In this document: positions 24,629 through 33,349 of the stretch, piece by piece
Position numbering within the stretch: the stretch's first letter is position 1
Layout: each line of letters opens with the position of its first letter
Assembly: GCF_002979415.1 (NCBI RefSeq)
Contig: NZ_PCOT01000007.1
Span: forward strand, 62,001 to 126,000
DNA from: Microbacterium sp. MYb72
Lineage (GTDB): Bacteria; Actinomycetota; Actinomycetes; Actinomycetales; Microbacteriaceae
Direction of reading: 5' to 3'
Length of the DNA: 64,000 nt
Translations under genes and position numbers: made by a program
Notes under the pieces: model-generated
What the model was told of the DNA's origin: nothing
Database searches by the model: none
What the model saw: only the letters and a program-made list of their open reading frames with translations

Positions 24629-26074
24629 ATGAACACCCCCGCAGCAGCATCCGCTTCCGCACGCACCCTGGCCGAGAAGGTCTGGGACGATCACCTCGTC
24701 GTCAAGGGCGAGAACGGCGAGCCGGACCTCATCTACATCGATCTGCACCTCGTGCACGAGGTGACGAGCCCGCAGGCCTTCGACGGTCTCCGCAGCGAGG
24801 GGCGCCCGCTGCGACGGCTCGACCTCACGATCGCGACAGAGGACCACAACACGCCAACGTGGGAGATCGACAAGCCGATCGCCGACCTCACCAGCCGCAC
24901 GCAGATCGACACCCTCCGTCGCAACGCCGCGGAGTTCGGTGTCCGCCTGCACTCTCTCGGCGACGCTGAGCAGGGCATCGTCCACGTCGTCGGTCCTCAG
25001 CTGGGACTGACCATGCCGGGCATCACCGTCGTCTGCGGCGACTCGCACACATCCACCCACGGCGCGTTCGGCGCGATGGCGTTCGGCATCGGCACGAGCG
25101 AGGTCGAGCACGTCATGGCGACGCAGACGCTCCCGCTCAAGCCCTTCAAGACCATGGCGATCAACGTCGAGGGCACTCTGCGACCCGGCGTCACGGCCAA
25201 GGACATCATCCTCGCGGTCATCGCGAAGATCGGCACCGGCGGAGGTCAGGGGTACGTCCTCGAGTTCCGCGGAAGCGCCATCCGCGCGCTCTCGATGGAG
25301 GGCCGCATGACGATCTGCAACATGTCGATCGAGGCGGGAGCCCGCGCGGGCATGGTCGCCCCCGACGAGACGACCTTCGCGTACGTGAAGGACAAGCCGC
25401 ACGCTCCGAAGGGTCAGGACTGGGAGGACGCCGTCGCCTACTGGCGCACTCTTCCCACCGATGAGGGTGCGGTCTTCGACGCCGAGGTGTTCATCGACGC
25501 CGACGCGCTGGAGCCGTTCGTCACGTGGGGCACCAACCCCGGTCAGGGCAGCTCCCTGTCGGCATCCGTCCCGAACCCGGCCGACATCGCCGACCCGAAC
25601 GAGCGCGCCGCCGCCGAGCGCGCGCTCGAGTACATGGACCTGACTCCGGGCACCCCGCTGAAGGAGGTGCCGGTGGATGCCGTCTTCATGGGCTCGTGCA
25701 CCAACAGCCGCATCGAGGATCTGCGGGCCTTCGCGTCCATCATCGAGGGCAAGAAGAAGGCAGACGGGGTCCGCGTGATGGTGGTCCCCGGGTCTGCGCG
25801 CGTGCGCCTCGAGGCCGAGGCCGAGGGCCTGGACCGGATCATCACGGACTTCGGTGCGGAGTGGCGTTTCGCCGGCTGCTCGATGTGCCTCGGCATGAAC
25901 CCCGACCAGCTCGCTCCGGGGGAGCGCTGCGCCTCGACGTCCAACCGCAACTTCGAGGGCCGTCAGGGCAAGGGCGGGCGCACTCATCTGGTCTCGCCGC
26001 TGGTCGCCGCGGCGACCGCCATCCGCGGAACCCTGTCCAGCCCGAGCGATCTGAACGAGACGGCGGAGGTCTGA
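24629..26074 (+). CDS. leuC: 3-isopropylmalate dehydratase large subunit
   Basis: 481 residues of the aconitase family. With LeuD it converts 2-isopropylmalate to 3-isopropylmalate in leucine synthesis. The 4Fe-4S ligands are expected in [25 protein letters not shown] and the later [10 protein letters not shown], all present. The ATG at 24629 has the SD CAGGAGA 6 nt upstream, which excludes longer in-frame starts. It is preceded by a leucine leader and followed by leuD after 2 bp. Confidence 0.96.
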   Translation: MNTPAAASASARTLAEKVWDDHLVVKGENGEPDLIYIDLHLVHEVTSPQAFDGLRSEGRPLRRLDLTIATEDHNTPTWEIDKPIADLTSRTQIDTLRRNAAEFGVRLHSLGDAEQGIVHVVGPQLGLTMPGITVVCGDSHTSTHGAFGAMAFGIGTSEVEHVMATQTLPLKPFKTMAINVEGTLRPGVTAKDIILAVIAKIGTGGGQGYVLEFRGSAIRALSMEGRMTICNMSIEAGARAGMVAPDETTFAYVKDKPHAPKGQDWEDAVAYWRTLPTDEGAVFDAEVFIDADALEPFVTWGTNPGQGSSLSASVPNPADIADPNERAAAERALEYMDLTPGTPLKEVPVDAVFMGSCTNSRIEDLRAFASIIEGKKKADGVRVMVVPGSARVRLEAEAEGLDRIITDFGAEWRFAGCSMCLGMNPDQLAPGERCASTSNRNFEGRQGKGGRTHLVSPLVAAATAIRGTLSSPSDLNETAEV

Positions 26075-26076
26075 TC

Positions 26077-26673
26077 ATGGAGAAGTTCACCACCCACACC
26101 GGCATCGCGGCGCCGCTGAAGCGCTCGAACGTCGACACCGACCAGATCATCCCCGCGGTGTTCCTGAAGCGCGTCACCAAGACCGGCTTCGACGACGCGC
26201 TCTTCCACGCCTGGCGTCAGGACCCCGACTTCGTGCTGAACCAGGAGCCGTTCCAGGGCGCGTCCGTGCTCGTCGCCGGGCCCGACTTCGGCACCGGATC
26301 CAGCCGTGAGCACGCCGTCTGGGCGCTGCGCGACTTCGGCTTCTCGGTCGTGCTCAGCCCGCGATTCGCCGACATCTTCCGGGGGAACTCGGGCAAGCAG
26401 GGCCTGCTCGCCGCCACGATCTCCGAAGAGGATCTGGAGCGCATCTGGGCCGAGATCGACCGGAATCCCGGGGCGCAGATCACCGTGAACCTCGAGGAGC
26501 GCACCGCGTCGATCGGCGGGATCCAGGCCGACATCGGGATCGACGATTACACTAGATGGCGGCTCCTCGAAGGGCTCGATGACATCGGGCTCACGCTGCG
26601 CAACGAAGACAAGATCGCGCAGTTCGAGGCCCGACGCGAGTCGTGGCGGCCTCGAACCCTCCCCGTTCAGTGA
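26077..26673 (+). CDS. leuD: 3-isopropylmalate dehydratase small subunit
   Basis: 198 residues, the swivel domain that completes the isomerase with LeuC. The signatures are the N-terminal [20 protein letters not shown] and the [17 protein letters not shown] loop. It starts 2 bp after the leuC stop, so the two are made in equal amounts. A GC-rich hairpin separates it from murA. Confidence 0.96.
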   Translation: MEKFTTHTGIAAPLKRSNVDTDQIIPAVFLKRVTKTGFDDALFHAWRQDPDFVLNQEPFQGASVLVAGPDFGTGSSREHAVWALRDFGFSVVLSPRFADIFRGNSGKQGLLAATISEEDLERIWAEIDRNPGAQITVNLEERTASIGGIQADIGIDDYTRWRLLEGLDDIGLTLRNEDKIAQFEARRESWRPRTLPVQ

Positions 26674-26680
26674 CACGGAA

Positions 26681-26711
26681 GGGGCGGGCGAGCCAGGGGC
26701 AAACCCGCCCC
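26681..26711 (+). terminator. GC-rich hairpin between leuD and murA
   Basis: GGGGCGGG (26681-26688) and CCCGCCCC (26704-26711) form an 8-bp stem. No T run follows; it may attenuate rather than stop transcription. Confidence 0.5.
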
Positions 26712-26740
26712 CGAAACAGTGGATTGAAGTGAGGCTCCGA

Positions 26741-28108
26741 ATGACGACACCCGTGCGCGATGCTCTTCCGGACGGAGTTCCCGCTCTCACCGGAGACGTC
26801 CTCGCCATTCGCGGAGGGCGCCCGCTGCGCGGCCGCGTCGACGTCAAGGGGGCGAAGAACCTCGCCACCAAGGCGATGGTCGCGACCCTCCTCGGCGAGA
26901 CCGCGAGCACGCTCCGGGATGTGCCCGATCTGAGCGACGTCGCCGTGGTGCGCTCGCTGCTCGAGGTGCACGGCGTCCAGGTCACGCCGGGCGACGAGCC
27001 GGGCTCCCTGGTCTTCGACCCGGTCGGTGTCGAGTCCGCGCACATGGAGGAGATCGACGCTCACGCCGGTGCGTCGCGCATTCCGATCCTGTTCTGCGGT
27101 CCGCTTCTGCACCGCCTCGGGCAGGCGTTCATCCCCGATCTCGGCGGATGCCGCATCGGCGACCGTCCGATCGACTTCCACCTGGACGCGCTGCGCAAGT
27201 TCGGCGCCATCGTCGAGAAGCTGCCCAGCGGCATCCGCCTGTCCACCGGCGGCGCCCGACTGCACGGGGCCAACATCCACCTCCCGTACCCGAGCGTCGG
27301 GGCGACCGAGCAGGTCCTGCTCACCGCCGTCCGCGCCGAGGGCACCACGGAGCTGCGTAACGCGGCCATCGAGCCGGAGATCATGGATCTCATCGCCGTC
27401 CTGCAGAAGATGGGCGCGATCATCTCCTACGAGCCCAACCGCGTCATCGTGATCGAGGGCGTGGAGAAGCTGCGCGGCTACGACCACCGTTCGATCTTCG
27501 ATCGCAACGAGGCCGCATCCTGGGCTTCCGCCGCCCTCGCCACCGACGGGGAGATCTTCGTCGGAGGCGCCAAGCAGCAGGAGATGCTCACCTTCCTCAA
27601 CGTGTTCCGCAAGGCGGGCGGCTGGTTCGACATCCAGGAGGACGGCATCCTCTTCCGCCGCGACGGCGAGCTCAAGCCCGTCGTCGTGGAGACCGACGTG
27701 CACCCCGGCTTCATGACCGACTGGCAGCAGCCGCTGGTCGTGGCGCTCACGCAGGCCCACGGCCGCTCTGTCGTGCACGAGACGGTCTACGAGAACCGCA
27801 TGGGCTTCACGGACGCGCTCGTCAAGATGGGCGCCGACATCGTCGTGCATCCGCGTGGCCTCCAGGACGGTCCGCGTCGGGTGCCCCGTCGCGACCTCGA
27901 GCAGGCTGCCGTGATCACCGGACCGACGCCGCTGCACGGCGCTGACATCGTGGTGCCCGACCTCCGCGGCGGCTACAGCCACGTGATCGCCGCGTTGACG
28001 GCGACCGGCGAGTCGAAGGTCTCCGGCGTCGACATCCTCAGCCGCGGCTACGAGAAGTTCCTGGCGAAGCTCGACGCCCTCGGGGCCGACTTCGACGTCA
28101 TCCGGTGA
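26741..28108 (+). CDS. murA: UDP-N-acetylglucosamine 1-carboxyvinyltransferase
   Basis: Catalyses the first committed step of peptidoglycan synthesis, transferring enolpyruvate from PEP to UDP-GlcNAc in the cytoplasm. The 455 residues are slightly longer than E. coli MurA because of an N-terminal extension of about 15 residues. The fosfomycin-target cysteine is C137 in GGCRIGDRPIDFHL; it is not replaced by Asp, so intrinsic fosfomycin resistance at the target is not predicted. KGAKNLATKAMVATLL is the expected N-terminal signature. plsC overlaps its 3' end by 4 bp. Confidence 0.96.
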   Translation: MTTPVRDALPDGVPALTGDVLAIRGGRPLRGRVDVKGAKNLATKAMVATLLGETASTLRDVPDLSDVAVVRSLLEVHGVQVTPGDEPGSLVFDPVGVESAHMEEIDAHAGASRIPILFCGPLLHRLGQAFIPDLGGCRIGDRPIDFHLDALRKFGAIVEKLPSGIRLSTGGARLHGANIHLPYPSVGATEQVLLTAVRAEGTTELRNAAIEPEIMDLIAVLQKMGAIISYEPNRVIVIEGVEKLRGYDHRSIFDRNEAASWASAALATDGEIFVGGAKQQEMLTFLNVFRKAGGWFDIQEDGILFRRDGELKPVVVETDVHPGFMTDWQQPLVVALTQAHGRSVVHETVYENRMGFTDALVKMGADIVVHPRGLQDGPRRVPRRDLEQAAVITGPTPLHGADIVVPDLRGGYSHVIAALTATGESKVSGVDILSRGYEKFLAKLDALGADFDVIR

Positions 28109-28866
28109 CCGGAATGGGTGCCAGGTCGGAGACGCGGCGACCGAGCCTGTTCTGGCCGCTCGCGGTGATCGTGGTCCCGCTGATCTCGCTGCTCGCGAAG
28201 ATCCGGGTCACGGGCACGGAGAAGCTGCCCGCTCAGGGCGCCTTCGTGCTCGCGCCCAACCACTATTCGGAGTTCGATCCGCTGATCGTCGCCGTCGCCG
28301 TGTGGCGGCTGGGACGTGCTCCGCGGTTCATGGCGAAGGACAGCCTGTTCAAGATCCCGGTCCTGGGGTGGCTGCTCCGCCGCACCGGGATGATCCCGGT
28401 CGCACGCTCCTCGTCGGCGACGGCCGCGAAGCAGACCATGAAGCAGTCCGAGGAGCTCGTCGAGCACGGGCGGGGCGTCATCGTCTATCCGGAGGGCACG
28501 CTGACCCGCGACCCCGACCTGTGGCCGATGCGGGGGAAGTCCGGCGCGGTGCGTCTGGCACTCGCCGACGACATCCCGCTCATCCCGATGGCGCAGTGGG
28601 GCACGCAGGCGATCATGGGCCGCTACCAGAAGGGTCTGAGCCTGTGGCCTCTGCGCAAGCCGGTGAATATCGTCATCGGCGACCCCGTGGACCTCTCGGA
28701 CCTCCGCGGGCGTGCGGGGGAGCAGTCCGCGCTCACCGAGGCCACCAACCGTCTGATGAACGCCATCACTGCGCTGCTGGAAGACCTCCGCGACGAGAAG
28801 GCTCCCGCGGAGCGCTGGAACCCGGCGTCGCACGGTCAGAAGGAGACGGGTCGCCTTGACTCCTAA
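28105..28866 (+). CDS. plsC: 1-acyl-sn-glycerol-3-phosphate acyltransferase
   Basis: 253 residues of the PlsC/LPLAT family, which acylates lysophosphatidic acid at the membrane. The catalytic HX4D is H53 to D58 in NHYSEFD, and the EGT substrate motif is at residues 130-132 in YPEGTLTRD. A hydrophobic N-terminal helix (residues 15-30) anchors it. The GTG start overlaps murA by 4 bp and the gene overlaps gpsA by 11 bp, so this is a tightly coupled envelope operon. Confidence 0.9.
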   Translation: MTGMGARSETRRPSLFWPLAVIVVPLISLLAKIRVTGTEKLPAQGAFVLAPNHYSEFDPLIVAVAVWRLGRAPRFMAKDSLFKIPVLGWLLRRTGMIPVARSSSATAAKQTMKQSEELVEHGRGVIVYPEGTLTRDPDLWPMRGKSGAVRLALADDIPLIPMAQWGTQAIMGRYQKGLSLWPLRKPVNIVIGDPVDLSDLRGRAGEQSALTEATNRLMNAITALLEDLRDEKAPAERWNPASHGQKETGRLDS

Positions 28867-29989
28867 GAGAACCCCGCAGGCGGGGCCGAAGGTCGCCGTC
28901 GTCGGCGCCGGAAGCTGGGGAACGACCTTCGGCAAGATCCTCGCCGACGGCGGAGCGCAGGTGACCATGTGGGCGCGTCGCGCCGAGCTGGCCCACGAGA
29001 TCGACGAGGCGAAGCGGAACTCCCGCTACCTTCCGGGCATCAACCTGCCCCGCACGATGGCGGCGACGCATGAGCTCGCGATCGCGATGCGCGACGTCGA
29101 GCAGGTGTACCTGTCGGTGCCCAGCCAGTCGCTCCGCGAGAACCTCAAGGCGCTGCGCCCCCTTCTCGCCGACAGCGACGTGAAGATCGTCAGCCTGATG
29201 AAGGGCGTGGAGCGCTCGACGGGTCTGCGCATGAGCCAGGTCATCGAGCAGGAGCTCCGCTGCGACCCGGAGCGGATCGCGGTGGCCTCGGGCCCCAACC
29301 TCGCGCTCGAGATCGCGCGTGAGCAGCCCACCGCGGCCGTGATCTCCTCGCGGAGCCTGGAGACGGCGGAGACGATCGCCAGGGCAGCGCGCAACAGCTA
29401 CTTCCGCACCTTCGTGAACACGGATGTCATCGGCACCGAGTTCGGCGGCGTGCTGAAGAACCTCATCGCCGTCGCGATCGGCATCGTCGACGGCGTCGGG
29501 TACGGCGAGAACACCAAAGCGTCGATCATCACCCGCGGACTCGTGGAGATGACCGACTTCGCGGTCGCCAACGGCGCGCACCCGGAGACTCTGCAGGGCC
29601 TCGCCGGCCTGGGCGATCTGATCGCCACGTGCCAGTCTCCGCTGAGCCGCAACAACACGGCCGGGCGCCTGCTCGGCCAGGGGTACAGCTTCCAGGACGT
29701 CGTGAAGCAGATGCAGCAGACCGCCGAGGGACTCGCGTCCGTCGCTCCGGTGCTGCAGCTGGCACGCGAGTCGGAGGTCGACATGCCCATCGTCGAACAG
29801 GTGAAGATGGTGCTGGACGGGAAGATGGATCCCCGTGACATCGCACCGCACCTGACGACGGACGACGACACCCCGCAGGGGGAGAGGACCAATCTTGGAC
29901 AAGCAGACGGTGGTGGTGCTCTTCGGAGGGCGCTCCAGCGAGCATTCGATCAGTTCCGCAACGGCGGGCGGGGTTCTGGGCGCGATTGA
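28856..29989 (+). CDS. gpsA: Glycerol-3-phosphate dehydrogenase [NAD(P)+]
   Basis: Reduces dihydroxyacetone phosphate to sn-glycerol-3-phosphate for phospholipid synthesis. The NAD(P) fold begins VAVVGAGSWGTTFGKILADG with GAGSWG at residues 17-22. Later signatures are SGPNLALEIA and NLIAVAIGIVDGVGYGENTKA with the catalytic Lys. The TTG start at 28856 is supported by position within the coupled operon. The 377 residues exceed the usual 330-340; the extra tail of about 40 residues overlaps the start of ddl by 95 nt in another frame. Confidence 0.94.
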   Translation: MTPKRTPQAGPKVAVVGAGSWGTTFGKILADGGAQVTMWARRAELAHEIDEAKRNSRYLPGINLPRTMAATHELAIAMRDVEQVYLSVPSQSLRENLKALRPLLADSDVKIVSLMKGVERSTGLRMSQVIEQELRCDPERIAVASGPNLALEIAREQPTAAVISSRSLETAETIARAARNSYFRTFVNTDVIGTEFGGVLKNLIAVAIGIVDGVGYGENTKASIITRGLVEMTDFAVANGAHPETLQGLAGLGDLIATCQSPLSRNNTAGRLLGQGYSFQDVVKQMQQTAEGLASVAPVLQLARESEVDMPIVEQVKMVLDGKMDPRDIAPHLTTDDDTPQGERTNLGQADGGGALRRALQRAFDQFRNGGRGSGRD

Positions 29990-30977
29990 CCGCGACCGCT
30001 ACGCCGTGATCCCCGTGGGGATCACCCGCGAGGGGGCGTTCGTGCTCGAAGAGGACGACCCGGCGAAGTTCCCGCTGGATGCCGCGCACCTTCCCGAGGT
30101 CGTGGACAACGGCACCCGGGTGCTGTGGCCGGAGCCCGGCGGAGACCGCACCCTGCGCGTCGTGCAGCCCGACGGCTCGATCGACGGGCTCGGCGAGATC
30201 GACGTCGTCCTGCCCATCCTCCACGGACCGCACGGCGAGGACGGCACCATCCAGGGTTACTTCGACACGCTCGAGGTCCCGTATGCAGGCGGCGGCGTGC
30301 TCGATTCCGCGCTGTGCATGGACAAGCACTTCATGAAGATCGCGCTGCAGGCCGCAGGCATCGCCGTGGCGCCCTGGGTGACGGTGCGCGCCCGCGAATG
30401 GACCACGGATGCCGCAGGCGTGCGCACCTCGGCCGAGGCGCTGGGGCTGCCGCTCTTCGTCAAGCCCGCCCGTGCCGGGTCCAGCGTCGGCGTGTCCAAG
30501 GTCGACGACCTCGCCGAGCTGGATGCGGCGCTGGCCGTCGCGTTCGCCGAGGACGACAAAGTGCTCATCGAGACCGGAGTGTCCGGCCGCGAGATCGAGG
30601 TCGCCGTTCTCGAGGGCGTGGAGGGCGTCCGGGCGTCGCTGCCGGGGGAGATCGTTCTGACCTCGCGCGGCTTCTACGACTTCGAGGGCAAGTACCTCGG
30701 CGGAGACGGCGTCGACGTGGTGTGCCCGGCGGAGCTCACGGATGCCGAGGTCTCGGCGATCCAGGAGGCCGGTGTCCGTGCGTTCGAAGCCGTCGACGGT
30801 CGTGGTCTGGCCCGCGTGGACATGTTCCTGACGCCGGCGGGCGAGCTGGTCGTCAACGAGCTGAACACGATGCCCGGCTTCACGCCGATCTCGATGTTCC
30901 CGAAGTGCTGGGTCGCCTCGGGACTGAGCTACGGCGATCTGATCTCCGAGCTGATCGAGGCCGGCCTGCGCCGCTGA
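29895..30977 (+). CDS. ddl: D-alanine--D-alanine ligase
   Basis: ATP-grasp enzyme of 360 residues that joins two D-Ala for the peptidoglycan stem. It begins VVVLFGGRSSEHSISSATAG, and has LPILHGPHGEDGTIQGYFD, the ATP-grasp KPARAGSSVGVSKV and the C-terminal VNELNTMPGFTPISMFPK. The TTG start at 29895 follows an SD-like GGGGGAGAGGA and lies inside gpsA. It is followed by convergent small genes only 10 bp away. Confidence 0.96.
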   Translation: MDKQTVVVLFGGRSSEHSISSATAGGVLGAIDRDRYAVIPVGITREGAFVLEEDDPAKFPLDAAHLPEVVDNGTRVLWPEPGGDRTLRVVQPDGSIDGLGEIDVVLPILHGPHGEDGTIQGYFDTLEVPYAGGGVLDSALCMDKHFMKIALQAAGIAVAPWVTVRAREWTTDAAGVRTSAEALGLPLFVKPARAGSSVGVSKVDDLAELDAALAVAFAEDDKVLIETGVSGREIEVAVLEGVEGVRASLPGEIVLTSRGFYDFEGKYLGGDGVDVVCPAELTDAEVSAIQEAGVRAFEAVDGRGLARVDMFLTPAGELVVNELNTMPGFTPISMFPKCWVASGLSYGDLISELIEAGLRR

Positions 30978-30987
30978 GCGCTTACCG

Positions 30988-31206
30988 CTACGGGCGTGCG
31001 GCGACTTCCGCGCGTCCGTAGCAGAACCACGCGAGAGCCCCCAGAACGGGCAACAGCAGGACGATCAGGAGCCAGACCAGGAAGGTCGACCCTGTCGCCT
31101 TGCGATCGCGCACCATCGAGACGAACGCGCACAGCGTGAACAGCATCGCCGCGACGGCCAGCACGCTCATGGCGACGTCGAAGGCGGTGGGGATCAGGGG
31201 ATTCAT
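30988..31206 (-). CDS. PLDc_N-type small membrane protein
   Basis: 72 residues with two transmembrane helices (near residues 10-30 and 43-63). The segment STFLVWLLIVLLLPVLGALA with YGR after it matches the PLDc_N module found at the N-terminus of cardiolipin synthases, here standing alone. It starts at the stop of the upstream lipoprotein gene (TGATG). Function unknown. Confidence 0.75.
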   Translation of the reverse strand: MNPLIPTAFDVAMSVLAVAAMLFTLCAFVSMVRDRKATGSTFLVWLLIVLLLPVLGALAWFCYGRAEVAARP

Positions 31207-31679
31207 CAGCCCTCCCGAGCCGTGCACTTCGCCGTCGCCGGCTGGAGACCGGCCTGGATGCTCGTGGAGAGCTTGTCCACGATCGTGCGGAAGTCCACCT
31301 CGGTGCCTCGGCGGATGCTCAGTTCGATCGCGGGGTCGCGGCCGAACGTGACGAGTCGCTGGCGGTCCTCCTCCTGGTCGAGCACGAGCCAGTCGACGCC
31401 GCTGAAGGTCTGGCAGACCAGCGCCGAGGGAGCAGGCACGGCGACGCCGCAGCGGAGCACCACCGTCGGGTCGTCTCCCCAGGCTCCGGTGGCCTGAGCA
31501 TCCGTCCACACCCTGTCGAGCTCTCCGAGCGCCGATGGCAGGAGAACCGACACGTCGGCGCAGGCGGGATTGTTCGCGTCCTTGGCCGCTTCGAGGTGGA
31601 TCGTCGTCGAGCATCCGGAGAGTGCGGCGAGCAGAGCCACTGCACCCGCGGCGACGGCGAGACGGCGAGAGAGGCGCAT
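31206..31679 (-). CDS. DUF3515 lipoprotein
   Basis: 157 residues: a signal peptide with lipobox LSGC (Cys near residue 23), then a short secreted domain with four further Cys residues. Position next to ddl and thiL and the pattern CADVSVLLPSALGEL match the actinobacterial DUF3515 family, whose function is unknown. The start is 23 bp from the divergent thiL start, so the two promoters must overlap or lie in each other's coding sequence. Confidence 0.82.
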   Translation of the reverse strand: MRLSRRLAVAAGAVALLAALSGCSTTIHLEAAKDANNPACADVSVLLPSALGELDRVWTDAQATGAWGDDPTVVLRCGVAVPAPSALVCQTFSGVDWLVLDQEEDRQRLVTFGRDPAIELSIRRGTEVDFRTIVDKLSTSIQAGLQPATAKCTAREG

Positions 31680-31689
31680 GCTTCCAGGC

Positions 31690-31695
31690 TACCTT
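31690..31695 (+). promoter_or_regulatory. -10 box (TACCTT) for thiL, leaderless type
   Basis: TACCTT ends 7 nt before the thiL ATG. It lies almost entirely in the 23-bp gap to the divergent lipoprotein gene. Confidence 0.45.
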
Positions 31696-31702
31696 TGACT
31701 TC

Positions 31703-32698
31703 ATGCCCTCCCGACCCGATGCCGACGATCCGCACCTCGGAGAGCTCTCCGAGGGAGAGATCCTGCGGGCCATCCTCGCCAGGACCGCTCCCGCCTCGCA
31801 CACGATCATCGGGCCCGGCGACGACGCCGCCGTGATCGCTGCGCCGTCGGGAACCGTCGTCGCGACGACGGACACGCTCGTGCACGGCCCGGACTTCCGT
31901 CTCGCCTGGTCGAGCGGCTACGACCTCGGCTGGAAGTCGGCCGCTGTCAACCTCGCCGACGTCGCGGCCATGGGGGCGCGCCCGACCGCGCTGCTGGTGG
32001 CTCTCGCCGTGCCCCGCGACCTCCGGCTGTCCTTCGTGGAGAGTCTGGCCGACGGCTTCCGAGACGCTTGCGCAGCCCTCGCTCCAGGGTGCTCGGTCGT
32101 CGGCGGCGACCTGACCGTGTCCGACGTGCTCACGGTCGCGGTGACGGCACTCGGAGACCTCGAGGGGCGAGTTGCCGTGACGCGGGCGGGGGCTCGGCCC
32201 GGTGACGTCGTGGCGGTTGCGGGAGAGCTGGGAGCAGCGGCCCGCGGACTCGCCGTGCTGTTTGGCCGCTTCCGAGACGGCGAGACCCCTGTCCCGGTCG
32301 ACCCCACGCAGCTCGCCGAGGGGGAGCGTGCGGCGCTCGACGCGCAGCTGCGCCCGTCTCCGCCGATCGGACTCGGTCCGTTCGCCGCCGTCGCCGGGGC
32401 GACGGCGATGATGGACATCTCCGACGGCCTCGCGCTGGACGCGCGGCGCCTGGCGGCGGCATCCGGTGTGACGATCGCCCTGGACGGCGCCCGCCTCGGG
32501 TCTGACCCGACGAGGGCGCTGGCGGGCGGCGAGGACCACGCCCTGCTCGCGACCTTCCCCGCCGATTCCGTTCCGGCCGGTTTCCGCGCGATCGGTGTGG
32601 TGCGCACGGCAGGCGCCGAGTCGCTCCTCTGCAATGAGGAGCCCGTCGACATCAGCGGCTGGGATCCCTATCGGGACTGGGACTCCGCGGCGGGCTGA
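31703..32698 (+). CDS. thiL: Thiamine-monophosphate kinase
   Basis: 331 residues of the PurM/ThiL fold. It phosphorylates thiamine monophosphate to the active cofactor thiamine pyrophosphate, using ATP. Seen are IIGPGDDAAVIA (Mg and ATP binding), TTDTLVHGPDFRL, GWKSAAVNLADVAAMGARPT and GGDLTVSD, and a C-terminal MMDISDGLALDARR. The 3' end overlaps rsmD on the opposite strand by 31 bp. Confidence 0.94.
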   Translation: MPSRPDADDPHLGELSEGEILRAILARTAPASHTIIGPGDDAAVIAAPSGTVVATTDTLVHGPDFRLAWSSGYDLGWKSAAVNLADVAAMGARPTALLVALAVPRDLRLSFVESLADGFRDACAALAPGCSVVGGDLTVSDVLTVAVTALGDLEGRVAVTRAGARPGDVVAVAGELGAAARGLAVLFGRFRDGETPVPVDPTQLAEGERAALDAQLRPSPPIGLGPFAAVAGATAMMDISDGLALDARRLAAASGVTIALDGARLGSDPTRALAGGEDHALLATFPADSVPAGFRAIGVVRTAGAESLLCNEEPVDISGWDPYRDWDSAAG

Positions 32699-33261
32699 TC
32701 GTCGGCGGGCTCAGCCCACCAGAGCGTCGTGTCGCCGTAGTTCTTCTCCCGGAACAGGGAGAGTCCGGCGCCGTCGAAGTCGGGTGCGGCCGACCGCTTC
32801 GCGCGTTCGACGATGACCAGAGCGTCGGGGGAGAGGAGCGGGGCGAGCGCGAGGAGGTCTGCGTTCATCGCCGCGTCCTCGATGTCGTAGGGCGGGTCGG
32901 AGAAGACCAGGTCGTAGGGCCCTGCGGCGCGCAGGAGGAACGGATGCACCGCGCTCTCGTGCACGCGGGCCATCGCGACACCGCCGGCCTTCGCCGTGGT
33001 CGCGGCGTTGCGTCGCACGATCGCGGCGGCCGGGCGGCCCCGCTCGACCAGGTCGACGCTCAGGGCGCCTCGGCTGAGCGCCTCGAGGCCCAGCGCACCG
33101 GAGCCGGCGTACAGATCGAGGACACGCGCACCCGCGATCGCCTCCGCGGATTCGAGCGCACCGAAGAGCGACTCCCGCACCCGGTCGCTGGTCGGGCGGG
33201 TGCCCGAGCTCGGCACGTCGAGGCGCGCTCCTCTGGCCTTGCCGGCGATGATCCTCGTCAC
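32668..33261 (-). CDS. rsmD: 16S rRNA (guanine(966)-N(2))-methyltransferase
   Basis: 197 residues. It methylates G966 of 16S rRNA during 30S assembly. Motifs are the N-terminal TRIIAGKARGARLDVP, the SAM site VLDLYAGSGALGLEALSRGA and the catalytic DPPY at residues 122-125. I chose the GTG at 33261 because the family N-terminus starts there; upstream in-frame Met codons add a non-homologous stretch. It is divergent from recG and overlaps thiL at the 3' end. Confidence 0.93.
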   Translation of the reverse strand: MTRIIAGKARGARLDVPSSGTRPTSDRVRESLFGALESAEAIAGARVLDLYAGSGALGLEALSRGALSVDLVERGRPAAAIVRRNAATTAKAGGVAMARVHESAVHPFLLRAAGPYDLVFSDPPYDIEDAAMNADLLALAPLLSPDALVIVERAKRSAAPDFDGAGLSLFREKNYGDTTLWWAEPADDQPAAESQSR

Positions 33262-33336
33262 CTGTTCACGATACGACAGAGGTGACGGAGGGATGGCGCA
33301 GGGCCGGTCACCGGTTTCGGTGTCCGTCGGCGTCGA

Positions 33337-33342
33337 TAGAGT
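33337..33342 (+). promoter_or_regulatory. -10 box (TAGAGT) for recG, leaderless type
   Basis: TAGAGT ends 7 nt before the recG ATG, leaving no room for an SD. Confidence 0.45.
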
Positions 33343-33349
33343 CGTTGTC

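Noticed and set aside
24542..25987. A 481-codon minus-strand frame opposite leuC
   Set aside because: leuC is complete with all cluster ligands; the antisense frame has no recognisable domain.
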